Part shown: one piece after another, positions 1 to 10,275 of the stretch
Layout of the letters: every line of letters begins with the position of its first letter
How positions within the stretch are numbered: the first letter of the stretch is position 1
From: Rattus norvegicus
Lineage: Eukaryota; Chordata; Mammalia; Rodentia; Muridae
Assembly (NCBI RefSeq): GCF_036323735.1
Contig: NC_086037.1
Location: forward strand, 61,480,002 to 61,544,001
Direction: 5' to 3'
DNA: 64,000 bases
Made by a program: the position numbers and the translations under genes
Notes under the pieces: model-generated
Seen by the model: the letters and a program-made list of their open reading frames with translations, nothing else
The model's database searches: none
Told to the model about the DNA's origin: nothing

Positions 1-953
1 TTCTTCCCCTTGGGCTGGCTCCACACCCTGTGAGCAGGGATCCTTGGGAGGTATCCCACAATTCCAGCATCTCCAACCTTTTAGCATTTCACCTCCTCAG
101 CCTCACATAACGGCCTCTCCAGACCCCCATGCAGGGGCTCCCAGTCACACACCTGGCCTAAGTGGCTCTCTTTAGCCATGGAGGGAGATGCTACAACCAC
201 CTTTCTTCTATCTTTGACTCTAAAGCCAGAACCATGTAAAGCTGCCAAGTTCAGCTCCTTGCTGGGACTGGAGCTTGATCCCCTCACTCAAATACACTTT
301 TGTCAGCTTTCTGGTTTTGATGGCTTCCTTCGCTGCTCAAGCTTTAATTCCTTCCCAAATATTGGGAGCTTATCCAGGTGGCATCTTGCCGAGAGGTCAG
401 CACTCCCTTTACTCCACTTAGCATCAGGATTTTCTTTAAACGGTTTTATCTACCAGAGCCCTGGACTTAGCTCCATTCCACGCCCCGCTGCTCTTTTTCT
501 CCCCAGACTGTACATTTTGTATATTTCATTGTTCAGCTCGCTCCTTTTCCTATGGATCTGCATAAGACTGGTTTCTAATAACCGCATGACAGAGTCAATA
601 CTAGGCTGCCTTAAAATCATCTCCACCGAAGTAATTAATCCAAACTCTTTAATTTAGCCTCAGACAGATTTTTTTTTTTAGGACCATGGCTAAAAGCAGC
701 CACGGTCCTTGCCAGAATATTACAAGAACGGTCTCTAGGCTGCATTTTAATATTCTTCCCCCTCCCCTGGAACTTCTTGACCTGGGTTCCCACAGTTTGA
801 ATCACCCTCAGCCTTGTTGTCTATGCTTCTATTAGGGTGCTTAAAGCATCCAGCTGCTTTCCTAGTCCAAAGTACTAAGGACTTGCCTATTCCTCCAACC
901 AATATCATGGTCAGGGCTGTCACAAAAATACCTCAGTCCTTGGTACCAACTTC
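1..953 (-). mobile_element. MaLR-like retroelement internal region, antisense and truncated by the window edge
   Basis: Read on the minus strand, this begins GAAGTTGGTACCAAGGACTG and tracks, block by block, the internal region at 7431-8420. Shared landmarks include CAGCCTAGTATTGACTCTGT, TCTTATGCAGATC, TTTAAAGAAAATC and GAACTTGGCAGCTTTA. It is non-coding and degenerate. The continuation to the left lies outside the window. Confidence 0.75.
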
Positions 954-1340
954 TGTGAGGAGCCTATGGGGACCATTATTATTTAAACCACTAGACAGAG
1001 GAAAGGGTTTATTTGGTTTACAGATTACAGCTCATCATCAAGAGAAGCCAAGGCAGGAACTGGAGGCAGGAACTGAAGGCAGGGACTGAACCAAAGACCA
1101 TGGGGAACTCTGTTTACTGATTTCCTCTCCATGGCATATCCATTCTTCTTTCTTTTACAACCTAGAACCACATGTCCAAGAGCACTCCCACAATGGGCTA
1201 GTCCCTCGCTCATCAATCATTACAACCTTTTAGAATGCCCAATAAACATGTCCACAGACCAATCTGATGGAGGGAACTCTTCAACTGAGATAACCTCTTT
1301 CCAGTTGACTCTCTTGTCAAGTGTCAAAAAGTAAAATAAA
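954..1340 (-). mobile_element. MaLR-like LTR, antisense
   Basis: Adjoins the internal region at the GAAGTTGGTACC junction. On the minus strand it carries GACAAGAGAGTCAACTGG, CCCATTGTGGG and AAATAAACCCTTTCC landmarks, as in the LTRs at 3585 and 45335. A family name is not assigned with certainty. Confidence 0.65.
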
Positions 1341-1427
1341 ATCAGAATAAAATAATCAGCATAACTTGAACGCATGACCTGACTCTGATCCCCGGTGACC
1401 AAGAAAAATTAAAACAACCACAAGGTG

Positions 1428-1765
1428 TTCATCGAGGGCGATGGTTCAGTTGGTAAGGTACCTGCCACACAAGCACAGGGACCTGAATTTGGACCCCAAT
1501 ATCATATTTAAGACAAGTCTGGTGGTGCACACCTGCAACCCTGGCACATAGAGGATAAAACCAGCAGATCTCTGGATTTTTCTGCATAGCCACTCTAACC
1601 ACAGTGAGCTTTAGATTCAAAGAGAGCTCTTGACTCAAGAAATAAAGTAGAGAGACAGAGAGAAGACACCTGGCATTAACCTTGGGTTTCCCCATCCCCA
1701 TGCACAAGTACCTGCATACAACCATGCACATATACACGAACTTATATGTACCCATAAAACTGTGG
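1428..1765 (+). mobile_element. B4/RSINE-type SINE
   Basis: Begins with GGGCGATGGTTCAGTTGG (tRNA-like), then GACCTGAATTTGG, CTGGTGGTGCACACC (B1-like) and a CA-containing end. Diverged. Confidence 0.6.
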
Positions 1766-2160
1766 ATAATTTATAGCTATCTGGATTTGGCATAATATCA
1801 AGTTTTACATTACAATACAACACAAACAAACATATCTAGGAAGTTGAGTAATGGACAGGAAGGAAGGGAACAAGAAGATGAAATACTGGATTGAACTAAG
1901 GTTAGATCAGGAGCAGGAGGGCTGAAAGGACTTAGCCTGATGTTGAAAAAAGGGCGAGGACTGAAAGCAATGCCAAGAAGGTAGGCTTCAGAGAACGGGG
2001 TATGTGACTGGTTGTAAGAGAAAGCTACTTTTAAAACTGTGTTTTCTTAATTTCTCAGTTTGATTCCTAATGTGTCACTAACTCTAAAGGATTCACATGA
2101 AGCTAAACCCATGACTTTGCCCAGTCAATTGCTTGTTCTAATCTCTGCTGGAAAGAATAT
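1766..2160. other. Intergenic, nothing recognised
   Basis: No coding, RNA or mobile-element signature supported. Confidence 0.4.
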
Positions 2161-2165
2161 AAGGT

Positions 2166-2166
2166 G

Positions 2167-2217
<51 letters not shown>

Positions 2218-2395
2218 CATGTGTGTATGTCTGTGGTGAGTGTATGTATATGTGTACATGTGTGTATGCACACATGTGCCTATATGTGTGTGTATGTGTG
2301 TATGCATGTGTGTATAGGTGTGTGTATGTGTGTAGTGAGTGTGCGTATATGTGTGTGTGTACATGTGTATACATGTGTGTGTATGTAGATGTTCA
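2166..2395. repeat. (TG)n microsatellite and degenerate TG-rich flank
   Basis: A pure (TG)n run of about 42 bases (2169-2210) followed by TGTATG/TGTGCATG-type variants to about 2395. Long cysteine/valine or histidine/threonine ORFs across it are artefacts. Confidence 0.98.
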
Positions 2396-2660
2396 TGTAA
2401 CACAGGTACATGTGCACATGTTCATCTCCATGTGCATGAAGAGACTGATGGACAACCTCAAGTATCATTCGGGAATTCTGTCCCCCTCCTTAGGGATGCG
2501 GTCTCACTGACCTGGAGCTCACCAGTTAAGCTAGACTAGCTGCCCCGAGACCTTCCTGTCTCCACCTCCCAGCACTGGAATTGCAAGTGTGCCATGCCCC
2601 ACATTTTTACATGGGTTGGGAGGACTGAACACAGGTCCTAGCATTTTCAAGACTACGTCA
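2396..2660 (-). mobile_element. Antisense B4/RSINE-type SINE
   Basis: GACAACCTCAAGTATCATTC, GGTCTCACTGACCTGGAGC and CACCTCCCAGCACTGGAATT follow the antisense B4 order; the TG-rich tract on its left is its tail. Confidence 0.6.
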
Positions 2661-3540
2661 GACTCTAGTCTGGGAACGAGGTTTTGAGTCGCCAAACAGG
2701 AAATAAAAGCCAGAGGTGCTTGAGTTCTACACACATTTCAACAACAGTATATTCTCAGTGGGGGCCTGCATGGCAAACTGTGAGAACAGCCTGGCCCTGA
2801 GAAGGGTCACCCAACAGTGCCAAGATGGCAATAGGCAGATAAGAAAGATGTTCTTGTGAGAAACACCCCAAGCTGCTTGGATCCCAGCTGTGTGAGTCAG
2901 CAGCCCTGGTGAGCAGTAGTTACTCACCAAGCAGTCGCATGTGTCTGGAAATTTGGTGACACCCGCAGTTTCAGTCTTTATCAGGCTGGCTCTAGTATTT
3001 ACTTTCCTGGCACAAAGCTGTTTCTTGATATTTTAAAAAAGCTATTTTTAAAAAAGGAAATACCATCAACAAGCCCTTTCCCTGGATCACACTATGGCCG
3101 CATTTTAAAACTCTCACAACTTGGACATTTCTCTTGTGGTTTGGTCAATAGCCACAGTAAAAAAAAAAGACTGGGTCAAGTAAAAAAAAATAAATAAAAC
3201 TAATGAAACAAAGGAAGACTGGGACAGAAGCCAGGAAAACAAGGAGGTGAGCTGTAGCCAGGTAGACTTTTCCCTCTCCTCCATGCCCCGCCCTTCTGTG
3301 TACCAGGGATGACATGGGCAGTCCAGTTCTTTGGACTTTTCTAGTTTTTTCCATAAACAATAGTGAGACATGAACCAGGAAGCACTTGGTGACTGCTTGG
3401 CTTGTCCAGGTCATGAGCATCATCCTGAGACACCATTGCTCTGCTGGCCATCACAAGCTCTCTTCTACAGCTCCTACTCCTTCTGCATGGACCTCATACT
3501 GTGACCAACCAGATCAGTGATCTACTTTCCTTTGAGTTCA
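2661..3540. other. Intergenic, nothing recognised
   Basis: Short ORFs overlap on the minus strand at 3114-3423 without family similarity. No repeat identified. Confidence 0.4.
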
Positions 3541-3775
3541 GATGTTCAGTCCCAACACCACTCTACCTAACTGCCAGGACTGAAGCACTATCCTAGCTAG
3601 CTTTGATTGTCAACTTGGCACAGACTAGAGTCACCTAAGAGAAGAGAATAGCCTAGAGCAGATTAGCCTGTAAGGGACAGGACTGTCTTGATAATTGGTG
3701 TAGGAGGACCAGTTCCTGTGGGCACCACCATTCCCTAGGCAGGTGGTCCTGGGTTCTATATGGAACTAACTAAGT
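3541..3775. repeat. Local duplication, copy 1
   Basis: Nearly identical to 4492-4718 over the whole length, including about 45 bases (AGTCCCAACACCACTCTACC and so on) to the left of the shared LTR. Copy 1 continues into more LTR sequence to 3965. Confidence 0.95.
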
Positions 3776-3965
3776 AGGAGTTGAAAGACTGAGCCAGAAA
3801 CAGACTTCCTTGATGGTTTCTGCTTCAAGCTCCTGCTTGAGATCCTGTCCTGATGTCTCCCAATGATGGATGGTGATCCAGAGGTAAAGGTAAAAAGAAT
3901 CTTTCCATTTTCTAAATTGTGCTGAGTGTTTTATCACAGCAAGAGAAAGGAATTCAGAATAAACA
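3585..3965 (+). mobile_element. MaLR-like LTR
   Basis: CTTTGATTGTCAACTTGGC, GGGCACCACCATTCCCTAGG, GGTGGTCCTGGGTTCTATA and TTTTATCACAGCAAGAGAAA landmarks in LTR order. Its first 190 bases are repeated at 4541. Confidence 0.65.
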
Positions 3966-4129
3966 CCATCAAAGTTCCCAAAGAAGTATGTCTACCCTCG
4001 CCTTCCTTCATCTCTTAGATGACCTGTGGCATGGAGCACCAGTTCAAAGCTGTGATGCAAGTATCCCCAGGGTTCCTAAGACCCCCCCAGGGGCCCTGCT
4101 ACTCTGAGCCATTGTCACGTCAATAATGT

Positions 4130-4490
4130 TAAGACACTGTTTATTTTTTCTCACTTTCACATTTCTGTATATCTCATAGAATATTCCAGAAACTTCATGA
4201 TATGAGATATTGCAATGGATTGAATATAGTAGCAGACAGAAAAACAGATTAAACTAGACATTCAGGAGATTTGAATAAAATGTAAAAGGATGGCACTCTT
4301 TTTTTAATCTTACTAAATCAGATTATTTTTTAATAAAACGTTCATATACACAATAGGCTTATTGTTATCTAAAATGACTTAATATAATGTCTTGATTTAA
4401 TTTCTAACGTGTTAAGTATTAGTAGACTATATATATTATAGTTTATTTATAATCTATCTATATTATAGATAGTCTATATATAGCCTATCA
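4130..4490. other. AT-rich stretch with a 19-bp palindrome
   Basis: Strongly AT-rich with no ORF. CTATCTATATTATAGATAG at 4454-4472 is a perfect 9-bp-arm palindrome with a single central base, about 20 bases from the start of the second duplicated copy. Confidence 0.8.
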
Positions 4491-4491
4491 A

Positions 4492-4718
4492 ATGTCCAGT
4501 CCCAACACCACTCTACCTAACTGGACTGAAGCACTATTCTAGCTAGCTTTGATTGTCAACTTGGCACAGACTAGAGTCATCTGAGAAAAGAATAGCCTAG
4601 ACTAGATTAGCCTGTAAGGGACAGGACTGTCTTGATAATTGGTGTAGGAGGACCAGTTCCTGTGGGCACCACCATTCCCTAGGCAGGTGGTCCTGGGTTC
4701 TATATGGAACTAGCTAAG
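4492..4718. repeat. Local duplication, copy 2
   Basis: Second copy of 3541-3775, differing by about a dozen substitutions and small deletions. It ends at GGAACTAGCTAAG and is followed by a (AC)n microsatellite. Confidence 0.95.
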
Positions 4719-4726
4719 TATGTTAG

Positions 4727-4727
<1 letters not shown>

Positions 4728-4779
<52 letters not shown>
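4728..4779. repeat. (AC)n microsatellite
   Basis: About 25 perfect AC units directly after the second duplicated copy. Confidence 0.98.
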
Positions 4780-4781
<2 letters not shown>

Positions 4782-5534
4782 TTGTTTGGCATCATTAGCC
4801 AACTATCTCACAAATATTTCATTGCATGGTTAAAAGCCCCAATAGTTTTAGAAGGTATGACCATAATATCACTACCTAAGAATTAATAGTTCATTCATGT
4901 GATGAAGTAGTCAGTGGTACAATATGTCAGACTGTCCCAACTGTTTGCTTGAAATGGGATTTGAAGGAGACTGCCTGTGAAAACTGACAAGTATGTTCAA
5001 TAGTTTACCCATCCCACTGATGTTTTTTTTCCTTTGGAGTTTATTTGATAAAGGACTGCAGTGTTGAAATGCTCTGTTGTAGATTATTTCACATCCTGGA
5101 TATGATGAACTGCTCCAGTGGGGTTCTGCATAGCACATTTACTCCTCTGTTTCCTAGCTACTGGAAGCTCTGTGTAGAGGCAGGGCCACATTCTGGTTGG
5201 CAAACCTTTGAGGATATCTTCTAGGTGAGTTATGTTATGCTGTAACAAAGAATATCACCTCCAATTGTGTCTCTTCTTAGTGAGGTTAATAGTAATCACA
5301 ACCGAAATTTGGCTACTATAGACTGAGAGCAGGCTTAGGACTCAGAGCAGAAATCCAAGCAGGAATCCCATCATCATCATAGTGTGCATGAGTCCCCACA
5401 TGAGGCTCCCACATTATTTACAGGCAAGCATGACAGGGGTTTACACATTGCTAATACTGGTATAGCAAACAACGTCCATTGTTACTGGTTTGGTGGCATG
5501 GCTATTTCTGAGGATTTGGGAAACTAAGCTTTTT
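4780..5534. other. Intergenic, nothing recognised
   Basis: No supported gene or repeat. Confidence 0.4.
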
Positions 5535-6128
5535 TTATGTTGTCAGCTGAAAAATCCAGAGGATGATGTAAAATCTGCAATGTAAAGGGGGCACAACCCA
5601 TTTTGAGATCTTCAGTTCACACAGTGGAAAAAACACCTCTTCACTGATGTTACCAGGGACGTGAATTCCTTCTCTTGCCTTCCCCCATTCAGGTAGATCT
5701 ACAAAACCATGCCTTCCTTCCCCAGGGTAGCTACCCAGTTCACAGTCATGGTATATGTTTTCCTCATGGAACAGAGTCAACAAGTCCAGAGCATATGGGA
5801 TCCTCACAGTCCAAGGGAGCATTTTTTCCCCAGTAGACACTTGACCGTCCAAAAACGGGCGGTCTATTGTTAGGGCTTTCATACTGGAAACACAGCAGGA
5901 CTCTGGGAGGTGGGGAGGACAAGGTCCCCACTGCGATGATAAATATCTCAGACTGTCCTCTGTACTTTCCTGCCATGTTATACCAGCCACTGTCCTGGGT
6001 AACACAACTACACAAAAAGCTGCACATGAATGTCTCAGTAGCATCTTGCAGAATCGCCAAAGCCTGGTGATGAAAAAAGCAAACACAATGGTCTGAACTA
6101 GAAGCATGGATCTAAAATGAGCTGTCAT
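5535..6128 (-). pseudogene. Possible decayed Ig-like receptor fragment (uncertain)
   Basis: Two overlapping minus-strand frames are unusually long for this region: 197 codons (5535-6128) and 98 codons (5764-6060). The shorter frame contains TQDSGWYNMAGKYRG, resembling the D-S-G-x-Y end of an Ig V domain of the pIgR/CD300 type but with the usual Cys missing. It continues into a second domain-like start (SSVYWGKNAPLDC), and the longer frame then offers an IYHDCELG segment where such domains have KYWC. That would need a frameshift between the two frames, as in a decayed gene copy. No intron-exon boundaries, promoter or poly(A) tail were found. Chance open frames or an old repeat remain good alternatives. 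Confidence 0.22.
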
Positions 6129-6129
6129 A

Positions 6130-6480
6130 TATCCATGAAATGACTACCATTTAGCAATAGAAATAAATGAGTTAACAAGATACAGAGGATACTCAGAGGA
6201 AACTCGGGCATGCCTCTCAGTGAAAGAAGCCCAACTGAAACACCTCAACATTGCTTGATACAACAAGGTGCCATTCTGGAAACATCAAAACTGGAGGTAC
6301 AGAAAAAAAACATGCATAGGTGTCCCACACAAAGGAGGATAAGGAGAGGGAGAACAGAGAAAAACCACAGGGAGAGTCTAGAAAAATTCATTCTGTAGAA
6401 GAGGATAAAAGTGGGTAAATTACATTTTGTCAAAATCAATAGAACACAAAACATACAAAGACTAGACCCTATAGAAATCC
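6130..6480 (+). mobile_element. Old L1 3' end fragment
   Basis: CCATTTAGCAATAGAAATAAATG, CTCAGTGAAAGAAGCCCAAC and TTTTGTCAAAATCAATAGAA follow the order of ancient mammalian L1 3' ends. Heavily diverged. Confidence 0.5.
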
Positions 6481-7014
6481 ATGCATATTAGCAATAACAG
6501 TAACCACACTGATGTGTGGGGTTAGAAAGGGGAGGAAGAAGATGATAGCAAAGAATTTTGTATTGTCTTCTCTACTTAACTGTAGCTTTGGGTTTAAAAT
6601 AACAACAGAGTCTATGGGCTGAAGCTTCTGGGCCATATCTATGAATCAATAGAGTCCAGCCTTGCTAGCTCTGACCAGGCTTAGAATCCTGGTCTCTGAG
6701 AAGCCACAGATGAGGAATTATCATGAGACAGAACTCCTTGCAGTGGACTCCAGTAAGCTGTTGCAGAGGGAGAACAGTTGGGCTAAGCACCAGTCATCTG
6801 TCCTATTCACCTTTCTGGCTGCCATTAAGAAGGTTTGCTCATGGAATACTCACCACCGGCCCTGAAGGACTTAGATTTCCCAGGGTCTACTGGATCTGTA
6901 GGCCAAGGCACTAGCACTCAGATTGTTTTTCTTGTGTTGAGTGGGTATCAAAATGAAAGAGTTTGAGCTCCAAGGCATGGATCATGCTTATGAAATCGGT
7001 TTGGGTAAAGTGTA
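6481..7014. other. Intergenic, nothing recognised
   Basis: ORFs at 6662-6914 are short and overlapping; no support. Confidence 0.4.
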
Positions 7015-7174
7015 TGTGATGGTTTGAATAAAAGTTGCTCCTCTTGGTTCATATATTTGAATACTTAAGGAATGGCACTATTTGTTAGAGTAGGTGTGGC
7101 TTTGTTGAAGGAAGTGTGTTGCTAGGGGTGAGCTTTGAGTTTCTCAGAAGCCAGGCCCAGTGGCTCATTGTTGT

Positions 7175-7236
<62 letters not shown>

Positions 7237-7430
7237 GTCCATGGGTCTGGGTGTAGAACTTACAGTTGTCTTTCCAGCACCAGGTCTGCCTGTATGCTGC
7301 CATGCTTCTCACCATTCTGAAAATAGACTAAACCTCTGAAAGTATAAGCAAGCTCCAATTAAATGATTTATTTCATAAGAGTTTCCATGGTCATGGTGTG
7401 TCTACAGCAATAGAACATTGACTAAGACAG
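7015..7430 (+). mobile_element. 5' LTR of a MaLR-like element
   Basis: Starts TGTGATGGTTTGAAT and ends GACTAAGACA (TG...CA). Internal landmarks are GTGGCTTTGTTGAAGG, CAGGCCCAGTGGCTC, CACCAGGTCTGCCTG and AATTAAATGATTTATT. An expanded (CT)n microsatellite (7178-7233) sits within it. Preceded by GTGTA (7010-7014), one half of a likely 5-bp target duplication. Confidence 0.7.
7178..7233. repeat. (CT)n microsatellite inside the LTR
   Basis: About 28 perfect CT units. The same position in the partner LTR (8895 region) has only a few CT units, so expansion followed insertion. Confidence 0.97.
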
Positions 7431-8752
7431 AAGTTGGTACCAGGAGCAGGGTATTGCTGTGACAGACGTCATCATGTTTCTTATTGATGGAATGTGGACT
7501 TTGGATTAGAAGAGCAGTTGAACACCTTAATCAGGGCTTAATTGAACATACTAGTAAGAACATGGGAGATATTGTTGCTGAGAGCAACGTTGATTATGAC
7601 AGCCAAGTTTAAGAAGTTTCAGAGAAGAATAAATTGCTGAAAGACCACTCGTGATATTTTAACAAAGACAGTGGTTCCTTTTTTCCCTTGTCCAAAACAT
7701 CTACCTGAGGCTAAATTGACGATTTTTCTTTTAATGTGTTGGCAGAGAAGATTTCAAGACAGCCTAGTATTGACTCTGTTGTGTGGTTATTAGTAATCAC
7801 TCTTATGCAGATCTATAAGTAAAAGGAGCAAACCAATCGAGGCAAAATACAAAATTACAGTTTGAGGAGAAAAGAGTTATCAAGAAATGCAATGGGGCTA
7901 AGTCCGGTGTTCAAGGAAATAAAAGGTTTAAAGAAAATCTTGATGTTTAGTGGATAAAAGGAAATGGTGATCTCTGGGAAAGACTCCACCAACTAAACTT
8001 CCGATTTGTGGAAAGGAATGAAATAAAAGCTTAAGCAGTGAAGGAAACCCTCAAAAATAGAAAGCTGATGAAAATGTAACTGAGTGAGGCGTCAAGTTCC
8101 AGTCCTAGCAAGTAGTTGAACTTGGCAGCTTTAGCCTCATGGGTTCTGGCTTTAGAGTCAAGGATAGGAGGGGTTGTGGAATCTCCATCCACAGCTAAGA
8201 AGAGTCACCGAGGCCAGGCCTGTGTCAAGGGCATTCCTGCATCTAGGCCATAAGGACCATTGTGTGGAGATGTGAGAGTAAAACCTGGATTTCATTGGTG
8301 ACCTTAAGATAGTAGAGAAGCCAGAGCTATGGAGATTTGCTAACAGGTGTAGAAGCAACCCAAGGCAGAGAAGTATGCTGCAGTCAATAAATCTGGAAGA
8401 AATGAGAGATGTGAAAAACACTTTAAATTGGACACAGGGATGTACAATGAGGAAGTTGCCCTACTGGATTTTGGTCTTGCTTTAGTTCAGTATTTCCTCA
8501 CCATACAACTTTTCTCCCTTTGGGAATGGTAACATATATGCTGTGTCACTGTATATTGGAATTATGTGACCTGCTCTTTCTTATATTTATTTTACAGGGG
8601 TTACAGTTAGGATATTCTCTGAATCTCAGAAGACACTTTGAACTTGTAAACCATGTTGAGATTGTGATAAATTGTGGGGACTTTTGAAGTAAGATTGAAT
8701 GTATTTTTTTTCATTATATGTTTACAAGCCTATGAGGTGCAGGGAATAAAAG
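7431..8752 (+). mobile_element. MaLR-like internal region (non-coding)
   Basis: Begins GAAGTTGGTACCAGGAGCAG immediately after the LTR, the junction form seen in MaLR elements, and ends with a purine-rich AGGGAATAAAAG before the 3' LTR. No gag, pol or env reading frame survives or is evident; such elements are normally non-autonomous. The antisense copy at 1-953 is homologous along its length. Confidence 0.65.
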
Positions 8753-9040
8753 TCATGGTTTGAAAAAAATCCCTCCCATAGGATCATATATATGAGTGTT
8801 TAGAGAATTGCACTGTTGTAGCCTTATTGGAGGAAGTATGTCGTTGAAGGTGAGCTTTAAAGTTTTCAAAAGACCAACCCAGGGTCAGTGGCTCTCTCTC
8901 TCTTCTTGTTCCATATGGGATATAGATCTCTCAGTTATCTCTCCAACACCATATCTGCCCGTGCGCTGCCGTATTTCTGTCATGCTGATATCAGATTAAA
9001 CTTCTGAAACTCTAAGAAAGTCCCATGAATTACTTGGTAA
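8753..9040 (+). mobile_element. 3' LTR, left part, of the MaLR-like element
   Basis: CATGGTTTGAAAAAAATCCC to CTAAGAAAGTCCCATGAATT aligns with the 5' LTR from its start to near the AATTAAATG region. The rest of the LTR continues at 14186, after a 5.1-kb L1. Confidence 0.7.
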
Positions 9041-10275
9041 AAGTGGCTGGGGATAACAGTCTAGATTGGCATCTGTGGTTCTTTTTTCTTAGAAGATGTA
9101 GAATTGCAAGCTGTCTGTCCAGGCTCTTCTACCTTCTAGAGCCTCTGTTGAAAAGTCAGGTGTAACTCTGATAGGTCTGCCTTTGTACGTTACCTGGCCT
9201 TTTTCCCTTGCTGCTTTTAATGGTCTTTCTTTGTTCTATAGATTTTGTATTTTGATTATTATGTGGTGAGAGGATTTCCTTTTCTGGTCCAGGGTAATTG
9301 GTGTTCTATAAGATTCTTATATATTTATAGATATCTCATTCTTTAAGTTAGGAAAGTTTCCTTCTGTGATTTTGTTGAAATATTTTCTGGTTCTTGGAGC
9401 TGGGTTCTTCACCTTATTCTCTTCCTATTATTCTTGGGTTAGACCTTTTCATGGTGTCCCAGATTTCTGGATGTTGTGTGTCAAGAAGTTTTTAGATTTA
9501 ACATTTTCTTTGACTGCCATAACAATTGCTTCTATTGTATCTTCTATGCCTAAGGTTCTTTCTTCCATCTCCTGTATTGTGTTGGCGATGCTTGCTTCTG
9601 TAGTTCCTGTTCTCTTCTCTAGGTTTGCCACCTCCAGGATTCCTTCAGTTTAGGTTTTCTTTACTGTTTCTATTTCCATTTTCAGCTCTTGAACAGTTTT
9701 ATTCATTTCCTTCCCCTGTTTGATTGTATTTTCCTGTAGTTCTTTAAAAGATTTATTTGCTTCCTCTTCAAAGCCCTTTGTCATCTTTATAAGATTGGAT
9801 TTAAGGTCATTTTCTTGTGCTTCAGTTGTGTTAGGATATCTAGGGCTTGCTGTAGTAGGGTAGCTCTACTCTGAAGATGTCATGCTGCCCTGGCTTCTGT
9901 TGATTGTGCTCTTTTGAAGGCCTTTAGCCATCTGGATGGCTTTAATCCTTGACTGTTCCTGCTGCAGTAGGTCTTGAGAGGGGGCCATAACCTTGATGAT
10001 CCTGGGGTGGCAGTATAGTTCTGCATCAGCAGATCTAGTGAAGGTCAGCAGTAAGATGGCAGGACAATGGAGGTCCACCAGGGATATCAGGCTACTTAGA
10101 GCATCTGAGGGTGCCCCAGAGGACTCAGTGGGCAGGAAAGGTATGTGTGGGGAAGGAATGTAACATGTATGGTTCCAGATCAGCAGGTCTGGTGAAGGTA
10201 GGTGGAGAGGTGTCAGGATAATGGAGGTCTGCCAAGGATAGCAGGCTACTCAGGGCAGCTACGGTTGTTCCAGAG
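9041..10275 (-). mobile_element. L1, inverted 5' segment (promoter monomers and ORF1)
   Basis: The minus strand reads, from 10275 down, two tandem promoter-like units, then the ORF1 start region (about 10080-9860, with QSRIKAIQMAKGLQ) and the ORF1 coiled-coil (9449-9631, with IANTIQEMEERTLGIEDTIE). It ends in the ORF1 C-terminal region near 9060. Many substitutions and stops are present. This is the inverted half of the rearranged L1 whose remainder runs forward from 10276. Confidence 0.85.
10023..10275 (-). repeat. Two tandem L1 promoter monomer units
   Basis: GATCAGCAGATCTAGTGAAGG and GATCAGCAGGTCTGGTGAAGG start similar 95-100-bp blocks (10023-10117 and 10177-10275) that end GTTCCAGAGGACTCC or GCCCCAGAGGACTC. 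They correspond to the 5' UTR repeat units of rodent L1 in antisense. Confidence 0.7.

Noticed and set aside
178..657. A 159-codon plus-strand ORF
   Set aside because: Lies antisense to the degenerate retroelement internal region; no coding support.
2125..2510. Several Cys/Val- or His/Thr-rich ORFs
   Set aside because: They are translations of the (TG)n microsatellite; no gene.
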